Below, piece by piece: positions 25,834 through 33,634 of a stretch of 41,423 nucleotides of DNA; position 1 is the first letter of the stretch; each line of letters starts with the position of its first letter. Source of the stretch: Helicobacter sp. (GTDB lineage: Bacteria; Campylobacterota; Campylobacteria; Campylobacterales; Helicobacteraceae); the NCBI GenBank assembly GCA_022511145.1, contig JAFLSC010000017.1, positions 1-41,423 of the forward strand, given 5' to 3'. The notes beneath the pieces were generated by a model that made no database searches, was not told where the DNA came from, and saw only the letters and a program-made list of their open reading frames with translations. The translations under genes and the position numbers were made by a program.

Positions 25834-26562
25834 ATGAAAAAAACTGCCTTGTTGTTACTAAGTTTGAGTTTGTGTTATGCTGATTTTGATACGAATTTCA
25901 AGCAAGAAATTAAAAAATTAGCCGGAATTGATACGCAAATCGTGAGCAAAAATAAGCTAGAGAGCTTTAAGAATAGTTATTTTGTGATTGCAAAAACACC
26001 TAGTGGCAGGAATTTTCCTGTGATTGTTGATGAGGGGGGAAAATATTTTATCGGGCTTAATAATGTGGCGAATTTTTCCCAAAAAGATTCTAATTTGATT
26101 CAGCAAGAGCTACAAAAAGCGAGTCAAGAAAATAAAGACATTCAAGATAAAGCGTTAAATGAGGCTTTCAAGCAATTTAAATCGAGTGATTTTTTGTTTT
26201 TAGAGGGAAGCAAGAAAAATCTCCCTACTAAAATCGTGGTTACAGACCCGGAATGTCCTTATTGTCGGAAGCATTTGGATAATATTGAAGAAGAACTTAA
26301 GAGTGCTAATTTGAAATTGATTTTTGCTCCTATTCCCTCGCACGGGGAGATTGCTTTAATCAAATCCCAAATTATTATGAACCAAGCTCCAAAACTCAAA
26401 AGCACAAAAGAGAAAGTCAAGCTATTACGAGAATATTATCGTGATATGAAATTGAGTGCCGCCGAGCTTAAAACGGATTATAAACCCGTGGAATCAATCC
26501 GCGATAGAGTCTTTGATACCGAATTGGTTGAGGCTGTTCCTTTGGTTTTTGAAGAGCGATAA
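25834..26562 (+). CDS. DsbC/DsbG-like periplasmic thiol-disulfide oxidoreductase
   Basis: A 242-aa exported protein: signal peptide MKKTALLLLSLSLCYA, an N-terminal domain of about 110 residues like the DsbC dimerisation region, and a thioredoxin domain with the active site DPECPYCRKHLDNIEEEL (CPYC at about 141-144). CPYC is close to the CGYC of DsbC, suggesting isomerase or reductase activity in the periplasm. The cis-proline region is less clear (VEAVPLVFEE near the end). Its stop overlaps the mlaE start (TAATG), so it leads the lipid-transport operon and may fold one of its exported products; that link is inference. Confidence 0.85.
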   Translation: MKKTALLLLSLSLCYADFDTNFKQEIKKLAGIDTQIVSKNKLESFKNSYFVIAKTPSGRNFPVIVDEGGKYFIGLNNVANFSQKDSNLIQQELQKASQENKDIQDKALNEAFKQFKSSDFLFLEGSKKNLPTKIVVTDPECPYCRKHLDNIEEELKSANLKLIFAPIPSHGEIALIKSQIIMNQAPKLKSTKEKVKLLREYYRDMKLSAAELKTDYKPVESIRDRVFDTELVEAVPLVFEER

Positions 26563-27680
26563 TGCGAGCCTTTGTCAAAGTCTCAACTAATATTTTTACT
26601 GAAATTACTCTAGGAGGGCAATGGGATTACAAAATCCCTAAAAACACACTCAAAACATTGCAATCTTTAAGCAAACTTTCCTCCCGAAAAATTAAAATCT
26701 TAACTTATGATAATTTTGAATTAGATTTCTGTGGTGGAGGCTATTTGCTTACTTGGCTAGAGGAGTTTTCAAGTCATAATGAAATCGTCCAAAATGCCCT
26801 TTTGGAGAATGAAAAAAATGCTAAGATTTTTGAAATCCTAAGCCAAAAACAAACCTCCAAAAAAGAAAGCTTAACACAAGATATTATTCAATGGCATAAG
26901 GATACTTTTAAAATCCTCAATAATCTCTCTAAAAAATTCATTGAAATTTTTGGATTTTTTGGAGAGATTATTTATTACTTTGTAGGAGGGATTCTTACAC
27001 CTTATACGATAAGGATTCGCTCGGTTTTTTATCATATTCAAGAAGCGATTATTAAAGCCACTGGGATTATTGCTTTGGCTTGTTTTTTGATTGGGATTGT
27101 GATTGTTTATCAAGGGGCGTTGCAACTTCAGCAGTTTGGAGCAAGCATTTTGATTGTTGAGATGAGCTCAATGCTGAATTTGCGTGAAATGGCACCTATT
27201 ATTGCGGCAATTATTATTGCGGGTCGGAGTGCATCAGCCTTTAGTGCGGAAATTGGAATGATGAAAGCTACACAAGAGATTGATGCAATGGTGGTAATGG
27301 GGTTTAATCCTATCACTTTTTTGGTTTTACCGCGTATGATTGCTTTGTGTTTGATTTTTCCCCTTGTTGTGTTCATTGCTGATATTTTTAGTTTGCTTGG
27401 TTCAATGTTTATTAGCCAACTACTTTTGGGGATTAGCACAGAGGAATTTATGGGGCGATTCTTGCAAATGGTGGAAATGCGGCATTTTGTCGCAGGTTTG
27501 ATAAAAGCCCCATTTTTTGGAGCTATTATCTCTTTGATTGGGTGCTATCACGGATTTATTGTTGCCAAAGATACACGCAGTATCGGAGAACATACGACAA
27601 AAAGTGTTGTGCAATCTATTTTTTGCGTGATTATTTTTGATGCGTTATGTTCTATTATTTTTACACAAATTGGACTATAA
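26562..27680 (+). CDS. mlaE: MlaE-family ABC permease with N-terminal STAS-like region
   Basis: Inner-membrane permease of the MCE/Mla phospholipid transport system, called IamB in Campylobacter. Residues 1-110 are soluble and STAS-like (GGQWDYKIPKN near 20-30, DFCGGGYLLTWL near 54-65). Residues about 160-372 are the MlaE domain, with IGIVIVYQGALQLQQFGA, LREMAPIIAAIIIAGRSASA (the EFAPVLTALLLAGR-type coupling helix), ATQEIDAMVVMGFNP and LPRMIALCL, then three or four further membrane segments. The STAS-permease fusion removes the need for a separate MlaB. Coupled at both ends: one-base overlaps with the DsbC-like gene and with mlaF. Confidence 0.92.
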   Translation: MRAFVKVSTNIFTEITLGGQWDYKIPKNTLKTLQSLSKLSSRKIKILTYDNFELDFCGGGYLLTWLEEFSSHNEIVQNALLENEKNAKIFEILSQKQTSKKESLTQDIIQWHKDTFKILNNLSKKFIEIFGFFGEIIYYFVGGILTPYTIRIRSVFYHIQEAIIKATGIIALACFLIGIVIVYQGALQLQQFGASILIVEMSSMLNLREMAPIIAAIIIAGRSASAFSAEIGMMKATQEIDAMVVMGFNPITFLVLPRMIALCLIFPLVVFIADIFSLLGSMFISQLLLGISTEEFMGRFLQMVEMRHFVAGLIKAPFFGAIISLIGCYHGFIVAKDTRSIGEHTTKSVVQSIFCVIIFDALCSIIFTQIGL

Positions 27681-28414
27681 TGAAAGAAAAAATCATTGAA
27701 ATCAAAAATCTTTGGACTTCCTATGAGGGTAGGAATATCCACGAAAATATTAGTTTTAATATTTATAAGCAAGATATTTTTGCGATTCTTGGGGGAAGTG
27801 GGAGCGGTAAAAGCACACTTTTAAACACAATTATTTTTCTTAAAAGTCCTGATAGAGGGGAAATCAAGATTTTAGGGGAGAATGTTTTGACTCTTTCGCC
27901 TAAACAAGTTTTGGATTTGAAGTTGCAGCTTGGAATCCTCTTTCAATTTGGGGCTTTGTATAGTTCTTTGAGTGTTTTAGAAAATATCACGATTGCCTTA
28001 AGGGAATACACACATTTTCCTCTCAAAATGATTGAGGAAATCGCTAGAATGTGGATTTATCGTGTGGGATTAAAACAAGAAGTTGCCGAGCTTTATCCGA
28101 GTGAATTAAGCGGCGGAATGGTAAAACGCGTTGGGTTAGCAAGAGCTTTGGCAATGAGTCCAAAAATTTTGTTTTTGGACGAACCTACGAGTGGTTTGGA
28201 CCCTAAGAGTGCAAGGCAATTTGATGATTTGATTGCGGAATTGCGTGATTTGTTAGGTATTAGTGTAGTAATGGTAACCCACGATATGGACTCTGTCAAA
28301 GGGATTGTTAATCGTTTTATTGTGATTAAGGATAAGCAGATTTTCTTTGAGGGGTCCTTGGAGGAACTCAAAGGACAAGTAGAATCTTTGGATTTGTTTT
28401 TGTATCAAATTTAG
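27680..28414 (+). CDS. mlaF: MlaF-family ABC transporter ATPase
   Basis: ATPase of the lipid transporter, IamA in Campylobacter. With the start at the ATG at 27680 it is 244 aa: Walker A GGSGSGKST at about 38-46, Q-loop ILFQFGALYSSLSVLEN, signature LSGGMVKRVGLARALAM, Walker B ILFLDEPTSGLDP and H-loop MVTHDM. The FGALYSSLxVxEN stretch after the Q-loop is typical of MlaF rather than other importers. The frame is open 33 nt further upstream inside mlaE, but the 27680 ATG makes the TAATG junction that fits this operon. Confidence 0.94.
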   Translation: MKEKIIEIKNLWTSYEGRNIHENISFNIYKQDIFAILGGSGSGKSTLLNTIIFLKSPDRGEIKILGENVLTLSPKQVLDLKLQLGILFQFGALYSSLSVLENITIALREYTHFPLKMIEEIARMWIYRVGLKQEVAELYPSELSGGMVKRVGLARALAMSPKILFLDEPTSGLDPKSARQFDDLIAELRDLLGISVVMVTHDMDSVKGIVNRFIVIKDKQIFFEGSLEELKGQVESLDLFLYQI

Positions 28415-28422
28415 GAGGGGCA

Positions 28423-29208
28423 ATGGAGACGCGTTTAAATTATGTTTTGATTGGTTCATTTTTCTTTGTATCTCTTATGGCGTTGATTGTGTTTGTTTAT
28501 TGGTTTGGGAAGTATGACCGCAGCCTAAAAGAGTATAATGAATATTATGTCTATACAAGTGAGCTTCCTAAAAATGTAAAAAAAGAAACAATCGTGCATT
28601 ATCTTGGAATCCCTGTTGGTTTTGTAAAAGATTTTGTTTTGGAGCAAAGTTCAAATAGAGTCAAGCTTGTTTTATGGATAAAAAAAGAAATCGAAGTCAA
28701 AAAAGGAGCGAGCATTGAAGTTGAGCAGGCTTTATTGGGAAATATATTTTTAGCACTCGTGCAGGGAGAAGGAGAGTATTATTCTAAAGGAGATACACCG
28801 ATAGTTTTAGGATTTTCGCCTAATTGGGTGGATAAATTCAGCAGCAAAACAGAAGCCTTAGTGGATAAAGTGGATTCAAGCCTTGATAGATTTAATGCGT
28901 TATTGAGCGATGATAATCTTTTAAATTTTAAAATAACTTTGAGTAATCTATCAAATTTCAGTGCCTCTTTGGAATCAACAATGCAATCAGCACAAAAGGA
29001 GATTATGCAGCTTGGCAAAATGCAGCAAGACTTAGCTTTGTCTATCAATCGAGGGGATTATAATTTGCGTTTGATTCTTAGCCCTTTAATTTTCAATCTC
29101 AACGAATTAATTAACCAAAGTCAAGATTTGGTTAATGAGGTGGAACAATCGCCTGTGGATTTTCTTTTTGGTGTGCGTGAGAATAAACTCGGTCCGCGTG
29201 AAAAATAG
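28423..29208 (+). CDS. mlaD: MCE-domain protein MlaD
   Basis: Substrate-binding component that is anchored in the inner membrane and faces the periplasm. One N-terminal transmembrane helix (about 7-28, VLIGSFFFVSLMALIVFVYW), then the MCE domain (about 38-125) with VHYLGIPVGFVKDFVLE and the conserved EVEQALLGNIFLALVQG segment, and a helical C-terminal tail (about 140-255) that in MlaD relatives lines the hexameric ring. 261 aa. Strong AGGAGG at 4-nt spacing, 8 nt after mlaF. Followed by a 20-bp tandem repeat that carries the ribosome-binding site of the next gene. Confidence 0.93.
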   Translation: METRLNYVLIGSFFFVSLMALIVFVYWFGKYDRSLKEYNEYYVYTSELPKNVKKETIVHYLGIPVGFVKDFVLEQSSNRVKLVLWIKKEIEVKKGASIEVEQALLGNIFLALVQGEGEYYSKGDTPIVLGFSPNWVDKFSSKTEALVDKVDSSLDRFNALLSDDNLLNFKITLSNLSNFSASLESTMQSAQKEIMQLGKMQQDLALSINRGDYNLRLILSPLIFNLNELINQSQDLVNEVEQSPVDFLFGVRENKLGPREK

Positions 29209-29244
29209 AGAAAATAAAAGGAGTATAGAGAAAATAAAAGGAGT
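29205..29244 (+). repeat. Exact 20-bp tandem repeat carrying a duplicated ribosome-binding site
   Basis: ATAGAGAAAATAAAAGGAGT occurs twice in perfect tandem, starting at the mlaD stop codon. Each unit contains AAAAGGAG. The second copy lies 6-9 nt before the lipoprotein ATG; the first is 20 nt further away. Unit-number change by slippage would move or add ribosome-binding sites without touching either coding sequence. Confidence 0.95.
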
Positions 29245-29249
29245 TCAGT

Positions 29250-29975
29250 ATGCTAAATCATAAAAGTATGGGGATATATCAAAGATTTTTGAGAGATTTT
29301 AAAAGCCAAGTATTCAAAAGCTTTGGGGGAGAAAAATTTGAGGAAGCAAAATTTGAGGAAAAAAAAGTTAGGGAAGAAAAATCAAAAATTTTTGTAAAAG
29401 ATAAAATGAAAGTTTGGGGTTTGGCTTTTTTGGGACTAGGTTTGTTGAGTTTTAGCGGCTGTGTAGGCTCAACCCTACCTCCCCTTAACCATTATGAATT
29501 AAAGGCTCAAGATTTCAAGCCTTGCCTTAAGAATCCCTCTACTTTTCTTTATGAGGGGATTTTAATCCAAAATAAAATTGCTAATAAACAAATCGCCTAC
29601 AAAGAGAGTGATTATGCCATTGAGTATTTTGCTAAAAATTTGTGGATTGAAAGCCTTGCTGCAATGCTAGAAACTTTTGTTGTGAGTAGCTCTCAAAGGC
29701 ATTGTGTTGAGCTAACTCAAACAATGATGAATATTCGTAATACTTTTAGCCTTAAAGTGTATGATTTGTATTATGATGTTCCAAGTAATGAGGCTGTTTT
29801 TAAGGCATTGGGGAGAATCCAAACCCCAAATATGCAAAAAGAGATTTGGACAAATCAAAGAGTTAAAGTGCAAGAGGGTGAGTTTGTTGCAATTATTAAT
29901 GCGATGAATGAAGCGGTTAATGCAGGGTTTGATGAGATTTTCAAAAATCTAGCAGATTTTGCAAAGAAAAAATGA
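29250..29975 (+). CDS. ABC-transport auxiliary lipoprotein with N-terminal extension
   Basis: A 241-aa protein in the place of the lipoprotein that ends the Campylobacter mla/iam locus; it resembles the PqiC/ABC auxiliary lipoprotein group. The lipobox LLSFSGC is at about residues 66-72, preceded by a typical MKVWGLAFLGLGL signal sequence starting at Met53. The best ribosome-binding site is at 29250, which puts a 52-residue charged stretch (repeated KFEEAKFEEKK-type units) ahead of the signal. Either export tolerates this long n-region, or translation also starts at Met53 (29406), which lacks a good site. The mature part has no recognised catalytic motif. It probably links the MlaEFD complex to the outer membrane (inference). 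Confidence 0.75.
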   Translation: MLNHKSMGIYQRFLRDFKSQVFKSFGGEKFEEAKFEEKKVREEKSKIFVKDKMKVWGLAFLGLGLLSFSGCVGSTLPPLNHYELKAQDFKPCLKNPSTFLYEGILIQNKIANKQIAYKESDYAIEYFAKNLWIESLAAMLETFVVSSSQRHCVELTQTMMNIRNTFSLKVYDLYYDVPSNEAVFKALGRIQTPNMQKEIWTNQRVKVQEGEFVAIINAMNEAVNAGFDEIFKNLADFAKKK

Positions 29976-30033
29976 AAATTATAAGTTTAATATTTGTTGA
30001 AAGGAACTATCAAGCAAGAATGTCTGCTAAGGT

Positions 30034-30095
30034 GTCATTACAAGGGGTTTTGCCTTATGGCAATCTCACTATAAATAAGCGATACAAAAGAGATT
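30034..30095 (+). repeat. Decayed GTCATTGCGAG-type repeat before folB
   Basis: GTCATTACAAGG, GGCAATCTC and AGAGATT occur in the order of the clear copies at 21133 and 37152, but with several changes. It fills most of the 125-nt gap between the lipoprotein gene and folB. No promoter was recognised with certainty here. Confidence 0.35.
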
Positions 30096-30100
30096 AACTT

Positions 30101-30436
30101 ATGATAACTTTTGAAATTTTTTTAGAAGATTTTGAGTTTGAGACGATTATTGGGATTTTGCCACAAGAGCGAGAAAAACCTCAAAGAATCCGCATTGATG
30201 CTTGTTTTGTCTATGAGGGAGAGTTTTTGGATTATCGTTTGTTAAGGGATTTTATCAAAGAGAGTTTTTCTGTTTGCTTTGAGAAACTTGAAGAGGCGTT
30301 AGAATATTTTAAAAACACAATCCCTAAACATTTCCCCTCCATTAAAAGTTTTAAGATTAAAATTACTAAATTAGAGATTTTTGAGGATTGCAAAGTGGCT
30401 CTTCAAATCGAGCATTGTTGCAAATCACCATTGTGA
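30101..30436 (+). CDS. folB: Dihydroneopterin aldolase, FolB family
   Basis: Cleaves dihydroneopterin in folate synthesis. A 111-aa protein with the FolB start FEFETIIGILPQEREKPQRI (about 11-30; the normal pattern is GIxxxERxxxQ), DYRLLRDFIKE (about 46-56; the usual DYxxLxxxI) and KIKITKLEIFEDCKVALQIE at the end, where canonical enzymes have the catalytic Lys in a xxxKPxA context. Here that end reads TKLEIFEDCKVAL, so the KPxA motif is modified, as in other Campylobacterota. It stands alone between the mla locus and the SMR pair. Confidence 0.85.
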   Translation: MITFEIFLEDFEFETIIGILPQEREKPQRIRIDACFVYEGEFLDYRLLRDFIKESFSVCFEKLEEALEYFKNTIPKHFPSIKSFKIKITKLEIFEDCKVALQIEHCCKSPL

Positions 30437-30471
30437 AGCATTAATTTGAAATTTCATTAAGGTTAAAGGCA

Positions 30472-30882
30472 ATGGGTTGGTTATTTATTATTGTGGGTGG
30501 GATTGCTGAAATCCTTTGGGTAAGTGGTTTAAAATACTCTCAATCTTTGGAATTTTATATTCTTACGATTGCGGGTATTATTTTTTCTTTTTTTTGTATG
30601 ATTTTGGCAACAAAGAAAATCGAAGTGAGCGTGGCTTATGCTGTTTTTGTAGGTATTGGTGCAGGAGGCGTTGTTTTAAGTGAGATAATATTTTTCCATA
30701 AGCCTTTAGTAATGTCAGAGATGATTTTGATTGGGCTTTTATTTGTTGGGGTAATTGGGCTAAAGCTTACTAGCAAAGATGATGAGAAAAAAGATAAGGA
30801 GGCTATCGAGCAAATCTCGGAGGCATTAGGTATTGATGAGCTAAATGATGAAATGGGTAATCAAATCAAGGCTAAAAAATGA
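30472..30882 (+). CDS. SMR-family efflux subunit A (Gdx-like)
   Basis: Four-helix small multidrug resistance protein, 136 aa. The essential glutamate is Glu13 in GGIAEILWVSGLKYS; the WxxGLKY motif is that of the Gdx/SugE guanidinium-type branch. Helices fall at about 4-20, 30-48, 56-74 and 84-100. Unlike ordinary SMR proteins (about 105 aa), it has a charged cytoplasmic tail of about 35 residues (from KDDEKKDKE to QIKAKK). It overlaps its partner by 4 nt, as in YkkC/YkkD-type heterodimers. Confidence 0.9.
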   Translation: MGWLFIIVGGIAEILWVSGLKYSQSLEFYILTIAGIIFSFFCMILATKKIEVSVAYAVFVGIGAGGVVLSEIIFFHKPLVMSEMILIGLLFVGVIGLKLTSKDDEKKDKEAIEQISEALGIDELNDEMGNQIKAKK

Positions 30883-31196
30883 GTTGGATTTTTTTAATCT
30901 TGGCGGGATTTATGGAGATTTTAGGAGTTATTGTGCTTAAAGCCTATGCCCTAAGCCATAAAAAGATTCACCTCTTAGGGATTGCAGTCTTTTTTATTAT
31001 TTCCCTTAGTTTTTTAGGGATAGCTTTGAGGGAGTTACCTGCGGGACTTGCTTATGCGATTTGGACAGGGATTGGCACAGCCGGTGGTGTTTTGGCTGGA
31101 ATTATTTTTTATGGTGAATCTAAAAATCCTCTTAAACTCTTTTTTATCACTTTAATTTTAGTTTGCTCGGTAGGATTGAAGTTTGTTAGTTATTAA
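30879..31196 (+). CDS. SMR-family efflux subunit B (Gdx-like)
   Basis: Second subunit of the pair, 105 aa, with Glu13 in AGFMEILGVIVLKAYA and the family signature LPAGLAYAIWTGIGTAGGVLAGIIFYGES (helix 3, residues about 53-81, quoted by its ends LPAGLAYAIW and IIFYGES). Paired SMR genes generally give opposite membrane orientation and work as heterodimers. Substrate is not readable; guanidinium or small quaternary ammonium compounds are the family's range. The 305 nt that follow contain a -10 box and a small ORF before rnr. Confidence 0.92.
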   Translation: MSWIFLILAGFMEILGVIVLKAYALSHKKIHLLGIAVFFIISLSFLGIALRELPAGLAYAIWTGIGTAGGVLAGIIFYGESKNPLKLFFITLILVCSVGLKFVSY

Positions 31197-31229
31197 AGTA
31201 AGGAATAATTTTAGAGAAATTAATAATGA

Positions 31230-31235
31230 TATAAT
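31230..31235 (+). promoter_or_regulatory. -10 box in the gap before rnr
   Basis: TATAAT in an AT-rich stretch, with transcription expected near 31242. A second weaker box (TATGGTAAAATT, about 31341-31352) lies closer to rnr. A 22-codon ORF at 31249-31317 starts within a few bases of the predicted start and looks accidental. Apart from the ORF described next, I see nothing else in 31197-31501. Confidence 0.4.
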
Positions 31236-31395
31236 GAAAATAGGAGAAATGAAAAAATCTTTACGCTGTGTAAAAATTGCTTACATCTGTTTGAGCGGTA
31301 AAAAACACTCCTTTTAAATTCCAAAGAAATTTTTAGGTATTTATGGTAAAATTTCTATCTTTAAAAGAAATTGAAAGATAAAAGAGCAAATCAAA

Positions 31396-31509
31396 GTGGT
31401 TAGAGATTTCATAATCAAAAATAATTTGGGTATTCACAGCTTTAATAAGACTTTGCTAAAAGTGTGTTTATCACTGATTTTTTTAGGTTTATCAGTTAAT
31501 AATGAGTGA
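31396..31509 (+). CDS. Possible 37-aa leader ORF overlapping the rnr start
   Basis: A GTG-initiated ORF ends with TGA at 31507-31509, overlapping the first codons of rnr by 8 nt. The peptide ends in a hydrophobic run (LLKVCLSLIFLGLSVNNE). Its own ribosome-binding site is weak (AGAG). The rnr ATG has no visible purine-rich site within 15 nt, so coupling to this ORF is one way rnr could be translated. It could be chance. Confidence 0.3.
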   Translation: MVRDFIIKNNLGIHSFNKTLLKVCLSLIFLGLSVNNE

Positions 31510-33634
31510 ATTTTTTAATCATTTAAAAAAAGGGATTGCTCTGGATTTTAACTTCACTTCTAGCGAAAATGCAATCTTAAAAAAACTCAAACATCACCAA
31601 GCCCTAAAAGTCCAAAATAATCATTATTACCTAAAAGAGGATTATTGTATCGGCAGGTTTTCCTCCACACGCAAAAGCTGTGGATTTATCGAATCATTGG
31701 TTCATAATTTCAGCAAGGATTGGCTTGTTGAGAGGCATTTTATCAAAGCAACGCAAAATGGGGATATTGTCCTTGCTAAGAGGGTTTCTAATCATATCAA
31801 AAGAAAAGTGCGTGCCAAAATCCTAGAAATTTTGCAAATTTGTGATGATTTTGTGCTTGCCTATCTTGAAAAATACGATCAGAATTGTCTTGCTATCTCG
31901 CTTCCTAATGAGATTCCCTATAAAATCAAAGCTTCCCAAAAATCTCTAAAGACTCTGCCTCAAGGCACATTATTCAAGCTTAATCCACAAAGTGGTGAGA
32001 TTTTAGAGATTTTAGGGACATTGCAAGAGCCTCAAATTGATGAAAAAATTGCCTTAAATCTTTTTGGGCGACAGGAAGATTTTAGTTTGGAATCTGAAGC
32101 TTATCTTAAAACTTTACCCAAAAAAGTGTTAATTAAAGATTTTAAAGAACGCACTAATCTTACACATTTGCCTTTTTGTGCTATTGACCCTGTTGATGCT
32201 AAAGATTATGATGATGCGATTTTTTATGATGAGGAAAACTCCACGCTTTATGTTGCTATCGCTGATGTGAGTCATTATGTCCTGCCTGATAGCCCTCTTG
32301 ATAAGGACGCAAAAAAGCGAGGATTTAGCGTTTATTTTCCTCACAAATCCATACCTATGCTCCCTAAAGTATTAAGTGAAAATCTTTGTTCTCTCAAAGA
32401 AGGGGAGGTGCGTTTGGCTATGGTATGGAAAATGCGGCTACACAAACGCACCAAAGTAGTTTTAAACGCACAACTTTTTGAGGCACTCATCAAGGTAGCC
32501 AAGGGGCTTTCTTATGAAAAGCTCGATGAGATTTTAGAGAAAAAACCACTTAAAACGCCCAAAAAATCTATACAGCTAATGTTACAAGATTGTTTTAATC
32601 TCACTCAAAAACTGCGTAAAAATCGCCTCAAGCAAGGATTTGACTTCCTCAATGAAGAACAAAAAATCAAGCTTGATTCTTACTTGGAGCTAAAATCAAT
32701 CCAAACGCAGACTCAAAGCCCCTCTCATAGTCTCGTTGAGGAATGTATGCTACTTGCTAATATCCAAAGTGCCTTACTTTTGCAAAGAAAAACAACCCCT
32801 ATTGATAAAAATATCAAAGCAGGTATTTACCGCTCTCACCCTAAGCCCAAATCTAAAGATTTAGAAAATTTGTTTGGCGAGCTAAGATTGCTTGGTTTGT
32901 GGGATAAAAAGGCGTATCCCAAATCTTTAGAGGAATTACACACGGCAATTTTAAAAATCCAAAAACTTGCCCAAAAATCTAATATCCGCAATGAGGTTGA
33001 TAAACTCATCATCAAATCAATGCAACAAGCTTTTTATTCGAGTTACAATATCGGGCATTTTGGTTTAGGATTTAAGGCATATAGTCATTTTACTTCCCCA
33101 ATCCGCCGCTACGCTGATTTAATATTGCACCGAATCCTTAAAGCTAAAATCACAATGCAAGAGGATTTTATTTTCAAAAATTCTATGATTCAGGTTTGTG
33201 AGCAAATCAGCCGCCAAGAAAGAGAGGTTGCTAAAATAGAATTAGACTTTAAAGACAGAAAATTTACCCGTTATTTGAGTCGGCATATCGGACAGACTTA
33301 TGAAGCGGTGGTTATTAGCTCCTATCAACCTTTGCTTGTGAGTCTTTGTGAAGCACCTTTAATGGGAGCAAGAGTAGTGATTTTAAAAGGAGCAGGAATC
33401 AAGTATCAAAAGGTGATTGTGCAAATTATTGAAACTAATCTTGCAACCGCAAAGATTTATGGTCGCATTGTTAAAGCGTATAGTGATGAGCAAATTAGCT
33501 CCAAACTTTTTTATAACAATCAATATTTAAAGCCACCAAGAGCAAGAAAAATAAAGCAAGAAAACACCCCAAATATCCCCAAAAAATCTCAAAAAACTTC
33601 TAAAAAATCCTCAAAAAAGAGAGCAAATGTATAA
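31502..33634 (+). CDS. rnr: Ribonuclease R
   Basis: Processive 3'-5' exoribonuclease of the RNB family, 710 aa. The catalytic centre DPVDAKDYDDAIF (about 230-242, quoted from Asp230) holds the four Mg-binding aspartates, followed by LYVAIADVSHYV and KRGFSVYFPHKSIPMLP. SHFTSPIRRYADLILHRIL (about 530-548) is the second RNB signature. A C-terminal S1 domain follows (about 585-665), and the protein ends in a Lys/Ser-rich tail that overlaps holA by 8 nt. The N-terminal cold-shock domains look reduced. No ribosome-binding site is visible before the ATG. Confidence 0.95.
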   Translation: MSEFFNHLKKGIALDFNFTSSENAILKKLKHHQALKVQNNHYYLKEDYCIGRFSSTRKSCGFIESLVHNFSKDWLVERHFIKATQNGDIVLAKRVSNHIKRKVRAKILEILQICDDFVLAYLEKYDQNCLAISLPNEIPYKIKASQKSLKTLPQGTLFKLNPQSGEILEILGTLQEPQIDEKIALNLFGRQEDFSLESEAYLKTLPKKVLIKDFKERTNLTHLPFCAIDPVDAKDYDDAIFYDEENSTLYVAIADVSHYVLPDSPLDKDAKKRGFSVYFPHKSIPMLPKVLSENLCSLKEGEVRLAMVWKMRLHKRTKVVLNAQLFEALIKVAKGLSYEKLDEILEKKPLKTPKKSIQLMLQDCFNLTQKLRKNRLKQGFDFLNEEQKIKLDSYLELKSIQTQTQSPSHSLVEECMLLANIQSALLLQRKTTPIDKNIKAGIYRSHPKPKSKDLENLFGELRLLGLWDKKAYPKSLEELHTAILKIQKLAQKSNIRNEVDKLIIKSMQQAFYSSYNIGHFGLGFKAYSHFTSPIRRYADLILHRILKAKITMQEDFIFKNSMIQVCEQISRQEREVAKIELDFKDRKFTRYLSRHIGQTYEAVVISSYQPLLVSLCEAPLMGARVVILKGAGIKYQKVIVQIIETNLATAKIYGRIVKAYSDEQISSKLFYNNQYLKPPRARKIKQENTPNIPKKSQKTSKKSSKKRANV

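Noticed and set aside
31249..31317. 22-codon ORF with GGAG two bases before its ATG
   Set aside because: The site is too close to the ATG and the start falls within a few bases of the predicted transcription start; probably chance.
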